A stretch of DNA of 64,000 nt. Source: Actinomadura rayongensis (GTDB lineage: Bacteria > Actinomycetota > Actinomycetes > Streptosporangiales > Streptosporangiaceae). Location: the NCBI RefSeq assembly GCF_009831215.1, contig NZ_WUTW01000004.1:1-64000 (forward strand), written 5' to 3'. The notes under the pieces are model-generated. The model was not told where the DNA came from, did not search any database, and worked only from the letters and a program-made list of their open reading frames with translations. Positions within the stretch are counted from its first letter, which is position 1. Each line of letters opens with the position of its first letter. A program made the position numbers and the translations under genes. Below are positions 24,039 through 32,131 of the stretch, piece by piece.

Positions 24039-27000
24039 TCAGACGCGGACGTCCGTGGTCGATCCGGCGCGCTCCTTGCGGACGTGGAGCTGCGCGGGCA
24101 CGCGGGCGCGCAGCTCGGCGACGTGGCTGACGACGCCGACGGCCCGGCCGCCGTCGCGCAGGCCGTCCAGGACGTCCATCACCTCGTCGAGGGTGTCCTC
24201 GTCGAGGGTGCCGAAGCCCTCGTCCACGAACAGCGTGTTGATCTCGGTGCCGCCCGCCTCGTCGGTGACGACGTCGGCGAGGCCGAGCGCGAGCGCGAGC
24301 GAGGTGATGAACGACTCGCCGCCGGACAGGGTGGCGGGGTCGCGGGTCTGGCCCGTCCAGGCGTCGGCGACGCGCAGGCCGAGACCGCCCGCGCCCCGGC
24401 TGCGGTCGCCCGCGGCCTTCTCGACGGTGTGCGCGAGGACGTACCGGCCGGACGACATGCGGCCGAGCCGTTCGTTGGCGGCGTGGACGACCTGCTCCAG
24501 CCGCGCCGCGAGGACGTACGCCGACAGCGACATGTCGCGCCGGTTCGCCGGGTCCTTGCCGGACGCCAGGCCCGCGAGCCGCGCCGCGACGGCGTGTTCT
24601 TCGGCGGCCGGACGCCAGGCGTGGAGCGCCGCGCTCAGCTCGGCGCGGAGCTGGTCGAGGCGGGCGCCGCGGCGGCGGGCCTGGTCGGCGGCGGACGCGG
24701 CGGCGGTGCGGGCCGCCTCGGCGACGGCGAACGCGTTCTCCAGCGCGGGCAGGTCGGGGGCGGGGCCGTCGGCGGCGGCGCGCAGCTCGGCGTTGTCGAG
24801 TTCTTCGCGGACGAACGCCTCTTCCCGGTCGAACCGCCGCTGCCGGTCGCGCAACGGGGCCTGCTGCTCGTCGGTGAGCGCCGCCGCGCGGGCGTCCTCC
24901 GGGGTGCGGAAGCCCTCGTCGGCGAGGGCGGCGTCGGCGGCGGCGCGGGCGGCGGCCCGTTCGTCGCGGGCGATCACGGCGTCGCGGGCGGCGTCGGCGG
25001 CGGCGCGCAGCGCGTCGGCCTCGTGGCGGAGGCGGTCGACGCGGGCGTCCAGGGACGGGTCGTCGCCGCGCGCCCGGTCCAGCTCGGCCCGCAACCGGTC
25101 CTGCTCGGCGGCGTGCTCGGCGGCCCGGGCGCGGCGCGTGGCGAGGGTGCGCGCGATCTCCTCGGCCTCGGCGCCGGCGGCTTCGAGTTCCTTCTCCTCC
25201 GCGCGCAGGGCGGTCTCGTGGGCCGTCTCGTCGGCGGCGCGCCCGGTCGTCTCCGTCAGCTCGGCGCGCGCGTCGGCGAGGACCGTGTCGAGGTCGGCGA
25301 CGGACGCGTCGCCGACGCTCTCCACGAGCGCCGCGTGCTCGGCCGACAGTCGGCTGACCTCGTTGTGGGCCGCGTCGCGGGCCCGGTCGGCGCGGGCCGT
25401 CGCCTCGCGCGCCCGTTCGATCTCGTCCTCGTCGGGGATGACGGCCGTGGACACGGCGGGCGCGGGGTGCTCGGCCGAACCGCACACCGCGCACGGCGTC
25501 CCCTCGCGCAGCTCGCCCGCGAGGACGGCGGCCATGCCGTCCAGGCGCGCCTGGAGCAGGTGTTGCGCGACGTCCTTCACGCGCTGGGCCTCGTCCACGG
25601 CGGCGCGGTGGGCGTCCTCGGCGGCGGCGAGGTCCAGGGCGACGCGGTCGCGGCGGCGGGCGTCGTCGCGGCGGCGTTCGGCGTGCTCGGCGGCGGCGCG
25701 CAGGCCCGGGACGGACGCGGCGGCCCGCTGCGCCGCCGCGAGCGCCGTCCGGCGCTCCTCGACGCGGGCGGGCAGCGCGGCGAGCGCGGCTTCCGCGCGG
25801 CGCGCCCGCTCGGTCAGCGCGGCGATCTCGCGGTCGGCGCGCTCGCGCTCCCCGGCGAGTTCGTGCAGGCGGCGGACGGCGGAGCGGCGGGTCTCCAGCG
25901 CGGCGACCTCGTCGCGGCGGTCCCGTTCGGCCTTGCCGAGGACGTCGTCGGACGCGCCCGGCGGCAGCAGCACCGCGACCCGCTCCCGCGTCTCGTCTTC
26001 GCGCCGGGCGGCCTGCACGGCGCGGTGGCGGCGGTCCTCGGCGGCGCGCAGCAGCGGGAGGACGCGGTCGGCGCGGGCGGCGGCGTCCAGCCGGGACGCC
26101 AGGTCCGAGCGTTCCGCCGCGCGCTCCTCCAGCGCCTGTTTGCGGGCGAGGGCGGCGGCGCGGCGCGTCTGGGCCTCGGCGCGGACGCGCGCCGCGTCGA
26201 GGGCCGCGCGCGTCGCGTCGAGCGCGGCGGCCGACGTCCGAGCGGCGTCCGCAGCCGCGTCGGCGGCCACGGCGAGGTCGGCGGCGAGGCCCGCCGCCCA
26301 GCCGGGCAGGACGTCCAGGTCCAGCGGGACCGCGTCGCCGGGCCGGGGCGCGGGCACCTGGCCGCGCGGTCCGAGCGGCGCGGGCGACCCGGTGGTCTCG
26401 GCGATGCGGTCGGCGACGGACTGAGCGGCGGCGCTCAGCTCGTCCGCGCGGCGGTGCGTCGCCTGGCGGCGGTCGGCGAGCCACTTCTCGACCTGGGTGA
26501 ACACCTCGGCCGCGAACAGCTTCTCCAGGACCTTGCGGCGCTCCTCGGCGCCCGCGCGCAGGAACCCGGCGAACTCGCCCTGCGGCAGCAGCGCGACCTG
26601 GCAGAACTGGGCGGGGTTCATGCCGAGCAGCCGGGTGACGACCTCGCCGGCCTCGTCCAGCCGGGTGGACAGGGCCGTCCACGCGCCGCGCTCGAACTCC
26701 TGGAGCAGGACGCGCGCCTTCTCGCTCGTCGTGCCGGTGCCGCGCAGCTTCGGGCGTTCCCACGCGGGCGACCGGGTGACGCGCAGCCGCCGTCCCCGGA
26801 TCGTCGTCTCCAGCGAGACTTCCGGGGCCGTGCCGGGGGCGGCGTGGTCGCTGCGCAGGTTCTTCGCCGCGTTCCGGACGCCGGGGACCTGGCCGTAGAG
26901 CGCGAAGCACACCGCGTCCAGAACGCTGGTCTTGCCCGCGCCCGTCCGGCCCCGGATGAGGAACAGGCCCGCGTCCGACAGCGCGTCGAAGTCGATGTCC

Positions 27001-27053
27001 TCGGTGCCGGAGAACGGGCCGAACGCCGTGATCGTGAGCCGGTGCAGCCTCAC
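24039..27053 (-). CDS. sbcC: exonuclease subunit SbcC (SMC-like ATPase)
   Basis: A 1004-residue Rad50-type ATPase that forms the SbcCD nuclease, cutting DNA hairpins and double-strand ends. The P-loop IRGRTGAGKTSVLDA lies near residue 32. Two long Ala/Arg/Glu-rich coiled coils flank a zinc hook, CAVC, near residue 517. The C-terminus has SGGE followed by the Walker B DEGFGTLDEDTL and the conserved histidine loop VVSHV. Its GTG start overlaps the sbcD stop (GTGA), so the two subunits are translationally coupled. Confidence 0.95.
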   Translation of the reverse strand: MRLHRLTITAFGPFSGTEDIDFDALSDAGLFLIRGRTGAGKTSVLDAVCFALYGQVPGVRNAAKNLRSDHAAPGTAPEVSLETTIRGRRLRVTRSPAWERPKLRGTGTTSEKARVLLQEFERGAWTALSTRLDEAGEVVTRLLGMNPAQFCQVALLPQGEFAGFLRAGAEERRKVLEKLFAAEVFTQVEKWLADRRQATHRRADELSAAAQSVADRIAETTGSPAPLGPRGQVPAPRPGDAVPLDLDVLPGWAAGLAADLAVAADAAADAARTSAAALDATRAALDAARVRAEAQTRRAAALARKQALEERAAERSDLASRLDAAARADRVLPLLRAAEDRRHRAVQAARREDETRERVAVLLPPGASDDVLGKAERDRRDEVAALETRRSAVRRLHELAGERERADREIAALTERARRAEAALAALPARVEERRTALAAAQRAAASVPGLRAAAEHAERRRDDARRRDRVALDLAAAEDAHRAAVDEAQRVKDVAQHLLQARLDGMAAVLAGELREGTPCAVCGSAEHPAPAVSTAVIPDEDEIERAREATARADRARDAAHNEVSRLSAEHAALVESVGDASVADLDTVLADARAELTETTGRAADETAHETALRAEEKELEAAGAEAEEIARTLATRRARAAEHAAEQDRLRAELDRARGDDPSLDARVDRLRHEADALRAAADAARDAVIARDERAAARAAADAALADEGFRTPEDARAAALTDEQQAPLRDRQRRFDREEAFVREELDNAELRAAADGPAPDLPALENAFAVAEAARTAAASAADQARRRGARLDQLRAELSAALHAWRPAAEEHAVAARLAGLASGKDPANRRDMSLSAYVLAARLEQVVHAANERLGRMSSGRYVLAHTVEKAAGDRSRGAGGLGLRVADAWTGQTRDPATLSGGESFITSLALALGLADVVTDEAGGTEINTLFVDEGFGTLDEDTLDEVMDVLDGLRDGGRAVGVVSHVAELRARVPAQLHVRKERAGSTTDVRV

Positions 27054-28186
27054 GCGCGGGCCTCCTTGCGGCGGACGTCGCCGAACGCCTCGTCCAGCAG
27101 CGCCCGCTCGGCCGGTCCCGCGGCGCTCCCGGTGACCTCGGCGACGAAGTCCGCGGCGAGGTCCAGGGCGGTCTTCTCGCGGTGGCGCTCGGCGAACGTC
27201 CGGACGGGGCGGTCGTCGCCGCCGCGCGGTTCGTAGCCGAGGACGAGCGTGTGCGGGAACCGGCGGCGCAGCTTCTCCATCGCGCCGGACGGACGGTCGG
27301 CGTCGGTCAGCGTGATCTGGACCCAGCGGTCCTCGTGGTCGGCATAGCGGTCGTTCGACAGCAGGTCGTCCAGCGTGCCGGTCAGCCGCCCGAGACGGCG
27401 CGGCACCGGCGCCTCCACGAACTCGGCGGCGACCTCGCCGTCCGCGCCGAGGTCCACCAGCCACGAGCCCTTCACGTGCCGGGCCTCGGAGAACGAGTAC
27501 GCCAGCGGCGAGCCCGAGTAGCGGACGCGGTCGGTCATCGTCTGCCGACCGTGCAGATGCCCGAGCGCGACGTAGTCCACGCCGTCGAACACCCCGGCCG
27601 GGACGCTCGCCGCGCCGCCGACGCTGATGTCGCGCTCGCTGTCGCTGGCCTCCCCGCCCGTCACGAACGCGTGCGCGAGCACCACCGACCGCGTCCCCGG
27701 ACGGGTCGCGAGGTCGGCGCGGACGCGGCGCATCGCGGCGGTGAGGGCGGCGGTGTGCCCGCGCTCGTCCAGTTCCCACGGCGCCCGGACGAGTTCCGGT
27801 TCGAGATACGGGATCCCGTAGAACGCGACGCCGTCCACCAGCACCGGTTCCCCGACCGTCGCGAAGTCGGTGCGGACGTGCACGCCCGCCGCGTCCATCA
27901 GCGCCGACCCGAACCCGAGGCGCCGCGTCGAGTCGTGGTTGCCCGCGATGAGCACGACACGGACGTCCAGCGAGGCGAGCCGGGCCAGCGTCTCGTCCGC
28001 GAGCTTCACCGCCTCGACGCCCGGCAGCGCCCGGTCGTAGACGTCGCCGGAGACGACCACGCAGTCCACCCGTTCCGCGCGCACCGTGCCGACGAGATGG
28101 TCGACGAAGGCCGCCTGCGCGGAGAGCAGGTCCTCGCGGTGGAACGAGCGGCCGAGATGCCAGTCGGACGTGTGGAGGATTCGCAT
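27050..28186 (-). CDS. sbcD: exonuclease subunit SbcD (Mre11-like)
   Basis: A 378-residue calcineurin-like phosphoesterase, the nuclease partner of SbcC. Metal-binding motifs appear in order: SDWHLG (7-12), VSGDVYD, AGNHDS, VLAHAF and GHLHG. The ATG at 28186 follows GGAGGA-like bases and matches the conserved MRILHTSDWH start. It is the first gene of the leftward sbcDC unit and diverges from the reductase gene at 28337 across 150 bp. Confidence 0.96.
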   Translation of the reverse strand: MRILHTSDWHLGRSFHREDLLSAQAAFVDHLVGTVRAERVDCVVVSGDVYDRALPGVEAVKLADETLARLASLDVRVVLIAGNHDSTRRLGFGSALMDAAGVHVRTDFATVGEPVLVDGVAFYGIPYLEPELVRAPWELDERGHTAALTAAMRRVRADLATRPGTRSVVLAHAFVTGGEASDSERDISVGGAASVPAGVFDGVDYVALGHLHGRQTMTDRVRYSGSPLAYSFSEARHVKGSWLVDLGADGEVAAEFVEAPVPRRLGRLTGTLDDLLSNDRYADHEDRWVQITLTDADRPSGAMEKLRRRFPHTLVLGYEPRGGDDRPVRTFAERHREKTALDLAADFVAEVTGSAAGPAERALLDEAFGDVRRKEARA

Positions 28187-28324
28187 GTCGGGACGACACC
28201 CTAGGGACCGCCGCCGACAGTCGCTCGGTGAAACGCCGATCGCCCGCAAAGCCGGGGAAATGTCGGATTTCCCGTACCGCGCGGCCGGGCGTGAGAATCT
28301 CTCCTGATCAACGGGCGGTTCCCC

Positions 28325-28330
28325 TACAGT
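28325..28330 (+). promoter_or_regulatory. -10 element for leaderless reductase transcript
   Basis: TACAGT ends 6 nt before the GTG at 28337; no ribosome site precedes the start. A weak TCCTGA -35 lies 17 nt upstream. Confidence 0.45.
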
Positions 28331-28336
28331 GATCAC

Positions 28337-29023
28337 GTGAGCGACCGCCCCTACACGCTGCTGAGCTGCGCGATGTCGGCCGACGGCTACATCGACGACG
28401 CCTCCCCCGAGCGGCTGCGGCTGTCCAGCGCCGCCGACTTCGACCGCGTGGACGGCGTCCGCGCCACCTGCGACGCGATCCTCGTCGGCGCCGAGACGAT
28501 CCGCCGCGACGACCCGAAGCTGCTGCTGCGCTCCCCCGCGCGGCGCGAGCGGCGCGTCGCGCGCGGCGTCCCCGGCGACCTCGTCAAGGTCACGCTGACG
28601 TCCGGCGGCGACCTCGACCCGGCCGCGCGGTTCTTCACCACCGGGGACGTCGCCAAGCTCGTCTACACGCGCGCCGACGTCGTCCCGGCGCTCGCCGAAC
28701 GGCTCGGCGACGCGGCCGAGGTGATCGACGCGGGCGACCCGGTGAGCCTGCCGCGCGTCCTCGCCGACCTGTGGACGCGCGGGATCCGGCGGCTCATGGT
28801 GGAGGGCGGCGGCGGCATCCACACCCGGTTCCTCACCGAGGACCTCGCCGACGAGCTGCAGCTCGTCGTCGCGCCGTTCTTCCTCGGCGACCCGGCCGCG
28901 CCCCGGTTCGTCCGGCCCGGCGTGTTCCCGCAGAGCCCGCGCCGACCGATGCGGCTGGACGCCGTCACGCGCGTCGGCGACCTCGCGCTGCTGCGCTACC
29001 TGATCGGCGGTGCCCGTGGCTGA
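28337..29023 (+). CDS. RibD C-terminal-type (DHFR-like) reductase
   Basis: A 228-residue NADPH reductase of the RibD-C/DHFR fold. MSADGYIDDAS near residue 13, LVGAETIRRDDP near 50 and VEGGGGIHTRFL near 155 are the family's cofactor and substrate motifs. In riboflavin synthesis this domain reduces the phosphoribosylaminouracil intermediate. Here it is a separate protein overlapping a separate deaminase gene by 14 bp. Both could serve riboflavin/deazaflavin synthesis or a related pathway; no other rib genes are nearby. Confidence 0.85.
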   Translation: MSDRPYTLLSCAMSADGYIDDASPERLRLSSAADFDRVDGVRATCDAILVGAETIRRDDPKLLLRSPARRERRVARGVPGDLVKVTLTSGGDLDPAARFFTTGDVAKLVYTRADVVPALAERLGDAAEVIDAGDPVSLPRVLADLWTRGIRRLMVEGGGGIHTRFLTEDLADELQLVVAPFFLGDPAAPRFVRPGVFPQSPRRPMRLDAVTRVGDLALLRYLIGGARG

Positions 29024-29483
29024 ACCGCAGGCCCCCGGCTCGACCGACGCCGACCTCGTCTGGCTGGACCTGGCCTGCGACCTCGCCGCGCTGTGCCCGC
29101 CGTCGGAGTCGGCGTTCTCGGTCGGCGCGGTGATCGTCGCGGCGGACGGCACGCGGATCGCGCGCGGCCACTCCCGCGAGGACGACCCGAAGGACCACGC
29201 CGAGGAGTCCGCGCTGCGCCGCGTCCCGGCCGGGACCGACCTCGGCGGCGCGACCCTGTACAGCAGCCTGGAGCCGTGCGGGCGCCGCGCGTCGCGGCCC
29301 CGGCCGTGCGCGGACCTGATCCTGGCCGCCGGGATCCGCCGCGTCGTGTTCGCCTGGAGCGAGCCGGACGTGTTCGTCCCCGCGACCGGCGCCGACCGGC
29401 TCCGCGCGGCGGGCGTCGAGGTCGTGGAGATGCCCGCCCTCGCCGCCCGCGCGAAAGAACCCAACGCCCACCTGCTCGGCTGA
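29010..29483 (+). CDS. RibD N-terminal-type cytidine/deoxycytidylate deaminase
   Basis: A 157-residue zinc deaminase. The zinc site is visible as HAEE (near residue 66) and a PCGRRASRPRPC motif (near 91-102), matching the RibD pyrimidine deaminase pattern. The GTG start overlaps the end of the reductase gene by 14 bp, indicating coupling. In most bacteria both activities sit on one RibD chain with the deaminase first; here they are two chains in reverse order. Confidence 0.87.
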   Translation: MPVAEPQAPGSTDADLVWLDLACDLAALCPPSESAFSVGAVIVAADGTRIARGHSREDDPKDHAEESALRRVPAGTDLGGATLYSSLEPCGRRASRPRPCADLILAAGIRRVVFAWSEPDVFVPATGADRLRAAGVEVVEMPALAARAKEPNAHLLG

Positions 29484-29490
29484 GCCCGGT

Positions 29491-30519
29491 TCAGCCGATC
29501 GACACGACGATCCAGCCCCGGCGGGCGCGGCACGCGGCGAGGACGTCCGGGTCGGGGCGCCCGGTGACCAGGAGCCGGACGTCCCCGACCGGGATCTCGG
29601 CGTGGCCGAAGGCCAGCGCCCGCAGTTTGGCGGGAGTGACCACCGCCGTCGTGGCCCGGTGCCGGCCGATGGCGGCCAGCAGCTCGGGCAGACCCGGCTC
29701 GGGCACGGCGACGAGCGTCGCGCCGTGCAGCAGGCACAGGTCGACCAGGCCCGTCCACGCGGGGGTGGAGCAGTCCCCCGGGTGGCAGGCCAGGACGTCA
29801 TCCACGCCGAGCCCGGCCGTGCCGCCGAGGCGGTACAGATCGGCCAGTCGCTCGGCGTGGGTGATCCCCTCCGGTGGGTCGCAGAGGCGCAGCGCGAGGT
29901 CGCGCAGCGGGTCGGCGGGCGCGATCGGACCCGGTCCCGGGTCGGGCGCGACGGGAGGCGCGCCCGCCTCGACCAGCCGCGCGAACGGCGTCGCGCCCGG
30001 GACGTTCCCGAACGCGAACACCTGCCGGACGTAGGACCGCTCGGTCGCGGCCAGCGCCTCGGCGGCCGTCGCGGCGCCGGTCAGCAGGAAGCGGGCGCCG
30101 CACTCGGTCATCATCGCGGCCAGCTCGGGGACCTCGGCGTTCGCGGGCAGCGGCGCGGGCACGGCGCCCGCGGCGGCGACCGCGTGGACGGCGAGCGCGT
30201 GGTCGCAGACGCCCGTGACGTGGATCGCCGCGACGTCCCCGGTGCGCACGCCGAGGCGGCGCAGGCCGGTCGCGGCGGCGGGCACCGAGGCGGCGAACCG
30301 GCCGTAGTCCAGTTCGCGGTGCGGGTCGACCAGGGCGGGACGTCCCGAGCCGCGCTCGGCGTGCTCCCGGGCCGCCGCGAGCACCGCCTGGGTCACCGTC
30401 GTCTCGGATACGGCCGCGTGGCCGAACTGTCCGTCGAACATGCGCCGAACGTACGCGCGGCGCCGTCGCCACCACATCCGCAGAAGTGTGTAAGGGGGTG
30501 TGTAGGTCAGCGGTGTCAT
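29491..30519 (-). CDS. truncated ANL-superfamily (acyl-CoA ligase-like) pseudoenzyme
   Basis: A 342-residue protein resembling only the N-terminal half of adenylate-forming ligases: GLRRLGVRTGDVAAIH and a HAVAAAGAVPAPL-type segment are recognisable. The ATP-binding P-loop (SGTTGxPKG) is absent: the chain passes from LRLCDPPE straight to ITHAERL. It ends before the YGxTE motif and lacks the C-terminal lid. It should not adenylate substrates. The ATG at 30519 overlaps the stop of the upstream ANL gene (ATGA); inner methionines at WWRRRR and FDGQF are alternative starts. It may be a partner subunit of the longer ANL protein (inference). Confidence 0.7.
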   Translation of the reverse strand: MTPLTYTPPYTLLRMWWRRRRAYVRRMFDGQFGHAAVSETTVTQAVLAAAREHAERGSGRPALVDPHRELDYGRFAASVPAAATGLRRLGVRTGDVAAIHVTGVCDHALAVHAVAAAGAVPAPLPANAEVPELAAMMTECGARFLLTGAATAAEALAATERSYVRQVFAFGNVPGATPFARLVEAGAPPVAPDPGPGPIAPADPLRDLALRLCDPPEGITHAERLADLYRLGGTAGLGVDDVLACHPGDCSTPAWTGLVDLCLLHGATLVAVPEPGLPELLAAIGRHRATTAVVTPAKLRALAFGHAEIPVGDVRLLVTGRPDPDVLAACRARRGWIVVSIG

Positions 30520-31997
30520 GATCCGAGTCCCGCCCGCTCCAGGAGGGCGCGGCGGCGGACGCGCCCGCCGGGGCCGCGCGGGATGGCGTCGACGACGTGG
30601 ACGGCGGCCACGCCCCGGCTCGGCGGGACGTGCGCGTTGACGTAGGCGAGCAGGTCGGCGGCGGGCACCGGCTCGGCGAGGACGGCGAACGCGTGCGGGA
30701 CGAGCCCGAGGTCCAGGTCGGGGGCGGGCGCGACGGCCGCGTCCCGGACGGCGGGGTGCGCGGCGAGGACGGCGTCCGGTTCGGGCTGCGGCTCGGGCCG
30801 CCGCCCGCCGATGCGGCCGAGGACGAACACGCGCCCGTGCTCGTCGGCGAACGCCGAGTCCCCGGCGGGCAGCCAGCGCGACGCGTCGCCCGCCGCCGGG
30901 ACCCGCACGCACAGCTCGCCCGGCTGGTAGGCGGACTGGTCGTCGCCGGTGGCCGGGTCCACGACGCGCCAGGACACGCCGGGCAGCCCGCGCCCGACCG
31001 AGTCGGCGGTGCACTCCTCGGCGGCGCGCAGGTTGAGGTGGGTGAGGCCGCCCGCCTCGGCGAGCCCGTACGCCTGCCGGACGGGACAGCCGAGCCGCTG
31101 CGCGAGGGCGCGGGCCGTCCGCGCGTCGAGCGGCCCGGCGGTGACGACGATCGCGCGCAGCCGCAGCCGGTACCGGGAGACGGCGCGGTCGTAGGCGAGC
31201 ATCGTGGCGCGTCCGGGGTCGAGGAGCGCGACGGTGACGTCGTGGTCCTGGAGGGCGCGCAGCAGGTCGTGGTGGCCGCCGCCGGGCAGCGCGACGACGG
31301 TCGCGCCGAGCCGCAGCGCCGGGTTCAGCAGCCCGTTGAGCGCGAGGACGTCGGCGAACGGCACCGCCGACAGGACGGTGTCGGCCGCGCCGATCATGCC
31401 CGCGTCCGCGACGCGCAGCAGCCCGGCGACGACCTCGGCGTGGGTGAGCGGCACCGGGCGCGCCGGCCCGCCGTCGCCGCGCGTGCAGACGAGCAGCGCG
31501 GTGTCGCGGGCGGCGTCCACGTCGACGTCGGGCGCGGCGCCGCCGGTGAGCAGCGCCGCGAACGGCTCGGTCCCGGGGACCGAGCCGAAGCAGAACACCC
31601 GGCGCAGGCCCGGGACGGTGCGCGCGGCGGCGCGGACCTGGTCCAGCGGCGCGCCCGGCCACGTGACGAGCGCCTGCGCGCCCGCGGCGTTGAGCAGCCG
31701 GGACAGTTCGGTGCACGTCGCGGTGACGCGGACCGGGAACGGCACCGCGCCGGCCGCCGCGACGGCGTGCAGCGCGAGCGCGAACTCGGGCCCGTCGGGG
31801 AGGTGCAGCGCCACGACCGTCCCCGGGCCGACGCCCTCGCGGGCCAGTCCGGACGCGGCCGACCCGACGGCGGCGGCCAGTTCGGCGTGGGTCGGTCCGT
31901 GGCCGGTCACGGCGTCGAGGACGGCCGTCCGCGCGCCCCGGACCCGGTCGTCCGCGGCGCCGAACACGGCCCGCGCCATCGTCATGGTCATCGTCAT
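30516..31997 (-). CDS. divergent ANL-superfamily (acyl-CoA synthetase-like) protein
   Basis: A 493-residue protein of near full family length. It keeps YGLAEAGGLTH (A5), GDSAFADEHGRVFVLGR (A7/A8) and the C-terminal PRGPGGRVRRR segment. Two key lysines are missing: the P-loop reads TRGDGGPARPV instead of SGTTGxPKG, and the A10 lysine is Arg (GGRVRR for SGKIRR). Catalysis would be altered or lost. It is translationally coupled to the truncated ANL gene. The start is uncertain; the ATG at 31997 after GGGGGCG is chosen, with the neighbouring MTMTMTM codons and an ATG at 32030 as alternatives. Confidence 0.72.
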   Translation of the reverse strand: MTMTMTMARAVFGAADDRVRGARTAVLDAVTGHGPTHAELAAAVGSAASGLAREGVGPGTVVALHLPDGPEFALALHAVAAAGAVPFPVRVTATCTELSRLLNAAGAQALVTWPGAPLDQVRAAARTVPGLRRVFCFGSVPGTEPFAALLTGGAAPDVDVDAARDTALLVCTRGDGGPARPVPLTHAEVVAGLLRVADAGMIGAADTVLSAVPFADVLALNGLLNPALRLGATVVALPGGGHHDLLRALQDHDVTVALLDPGRATMLAYDRAVSRYRLRLRAIVVTAGPLDARTARALAQRLGCPVRQAYGLAEAGGLTHLNLRAAEECTADSVGRGLPGVSWRVVDPATGDDQSAYQPGELCVRVPAAGDASRWLPAGDSAFADEHGRVFVLGRIGGRRPEPQPEPDAVLAAHPAVRDAAVAPAPDLDLGLVPHAFAVLAEPVPAADLLAYVNAHVPPSRGVAAVHVVDAIPRGPGGRVRRRALLERAGLGS

Positions 31998-32077
31998 CAG
32001 GGCGCCCCCGCCCGAACCGAGGGAGATCATGGGGCGACCGTAGGCGCGCATCCGCACGGTGCGCATGCTCCAGAGTG

Positions 32078-32091
32078 CGCAACCGGTTGCG
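32078..32091. promoter_or_regulatory. 14-bp perfect palindrome between LuxR gene and ANL pair
   Basis: CGCAACCGGTTGCG is a perfect palindrome, about 80 bp upstream of the ANL start and 41 bp after the LuxR regulator gene. It is a good candidate site for a dimeric HTH regulator, probably the adjacent LuxR protein. Confidence 0.5.
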
Positions 32092-32131
32092 TATTCGGCG
32101 GCGGGTGCCGTGTGTACGCATATCCGGCGGG

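Noticed and set aside
22047-27236. 1729-codon plus-strand frame across the antiporter and sbcC
   Set aside because: Antisense to genes with clear P-loop, zinc-hook and antiporter motifs; composition is that of a shadow frame.
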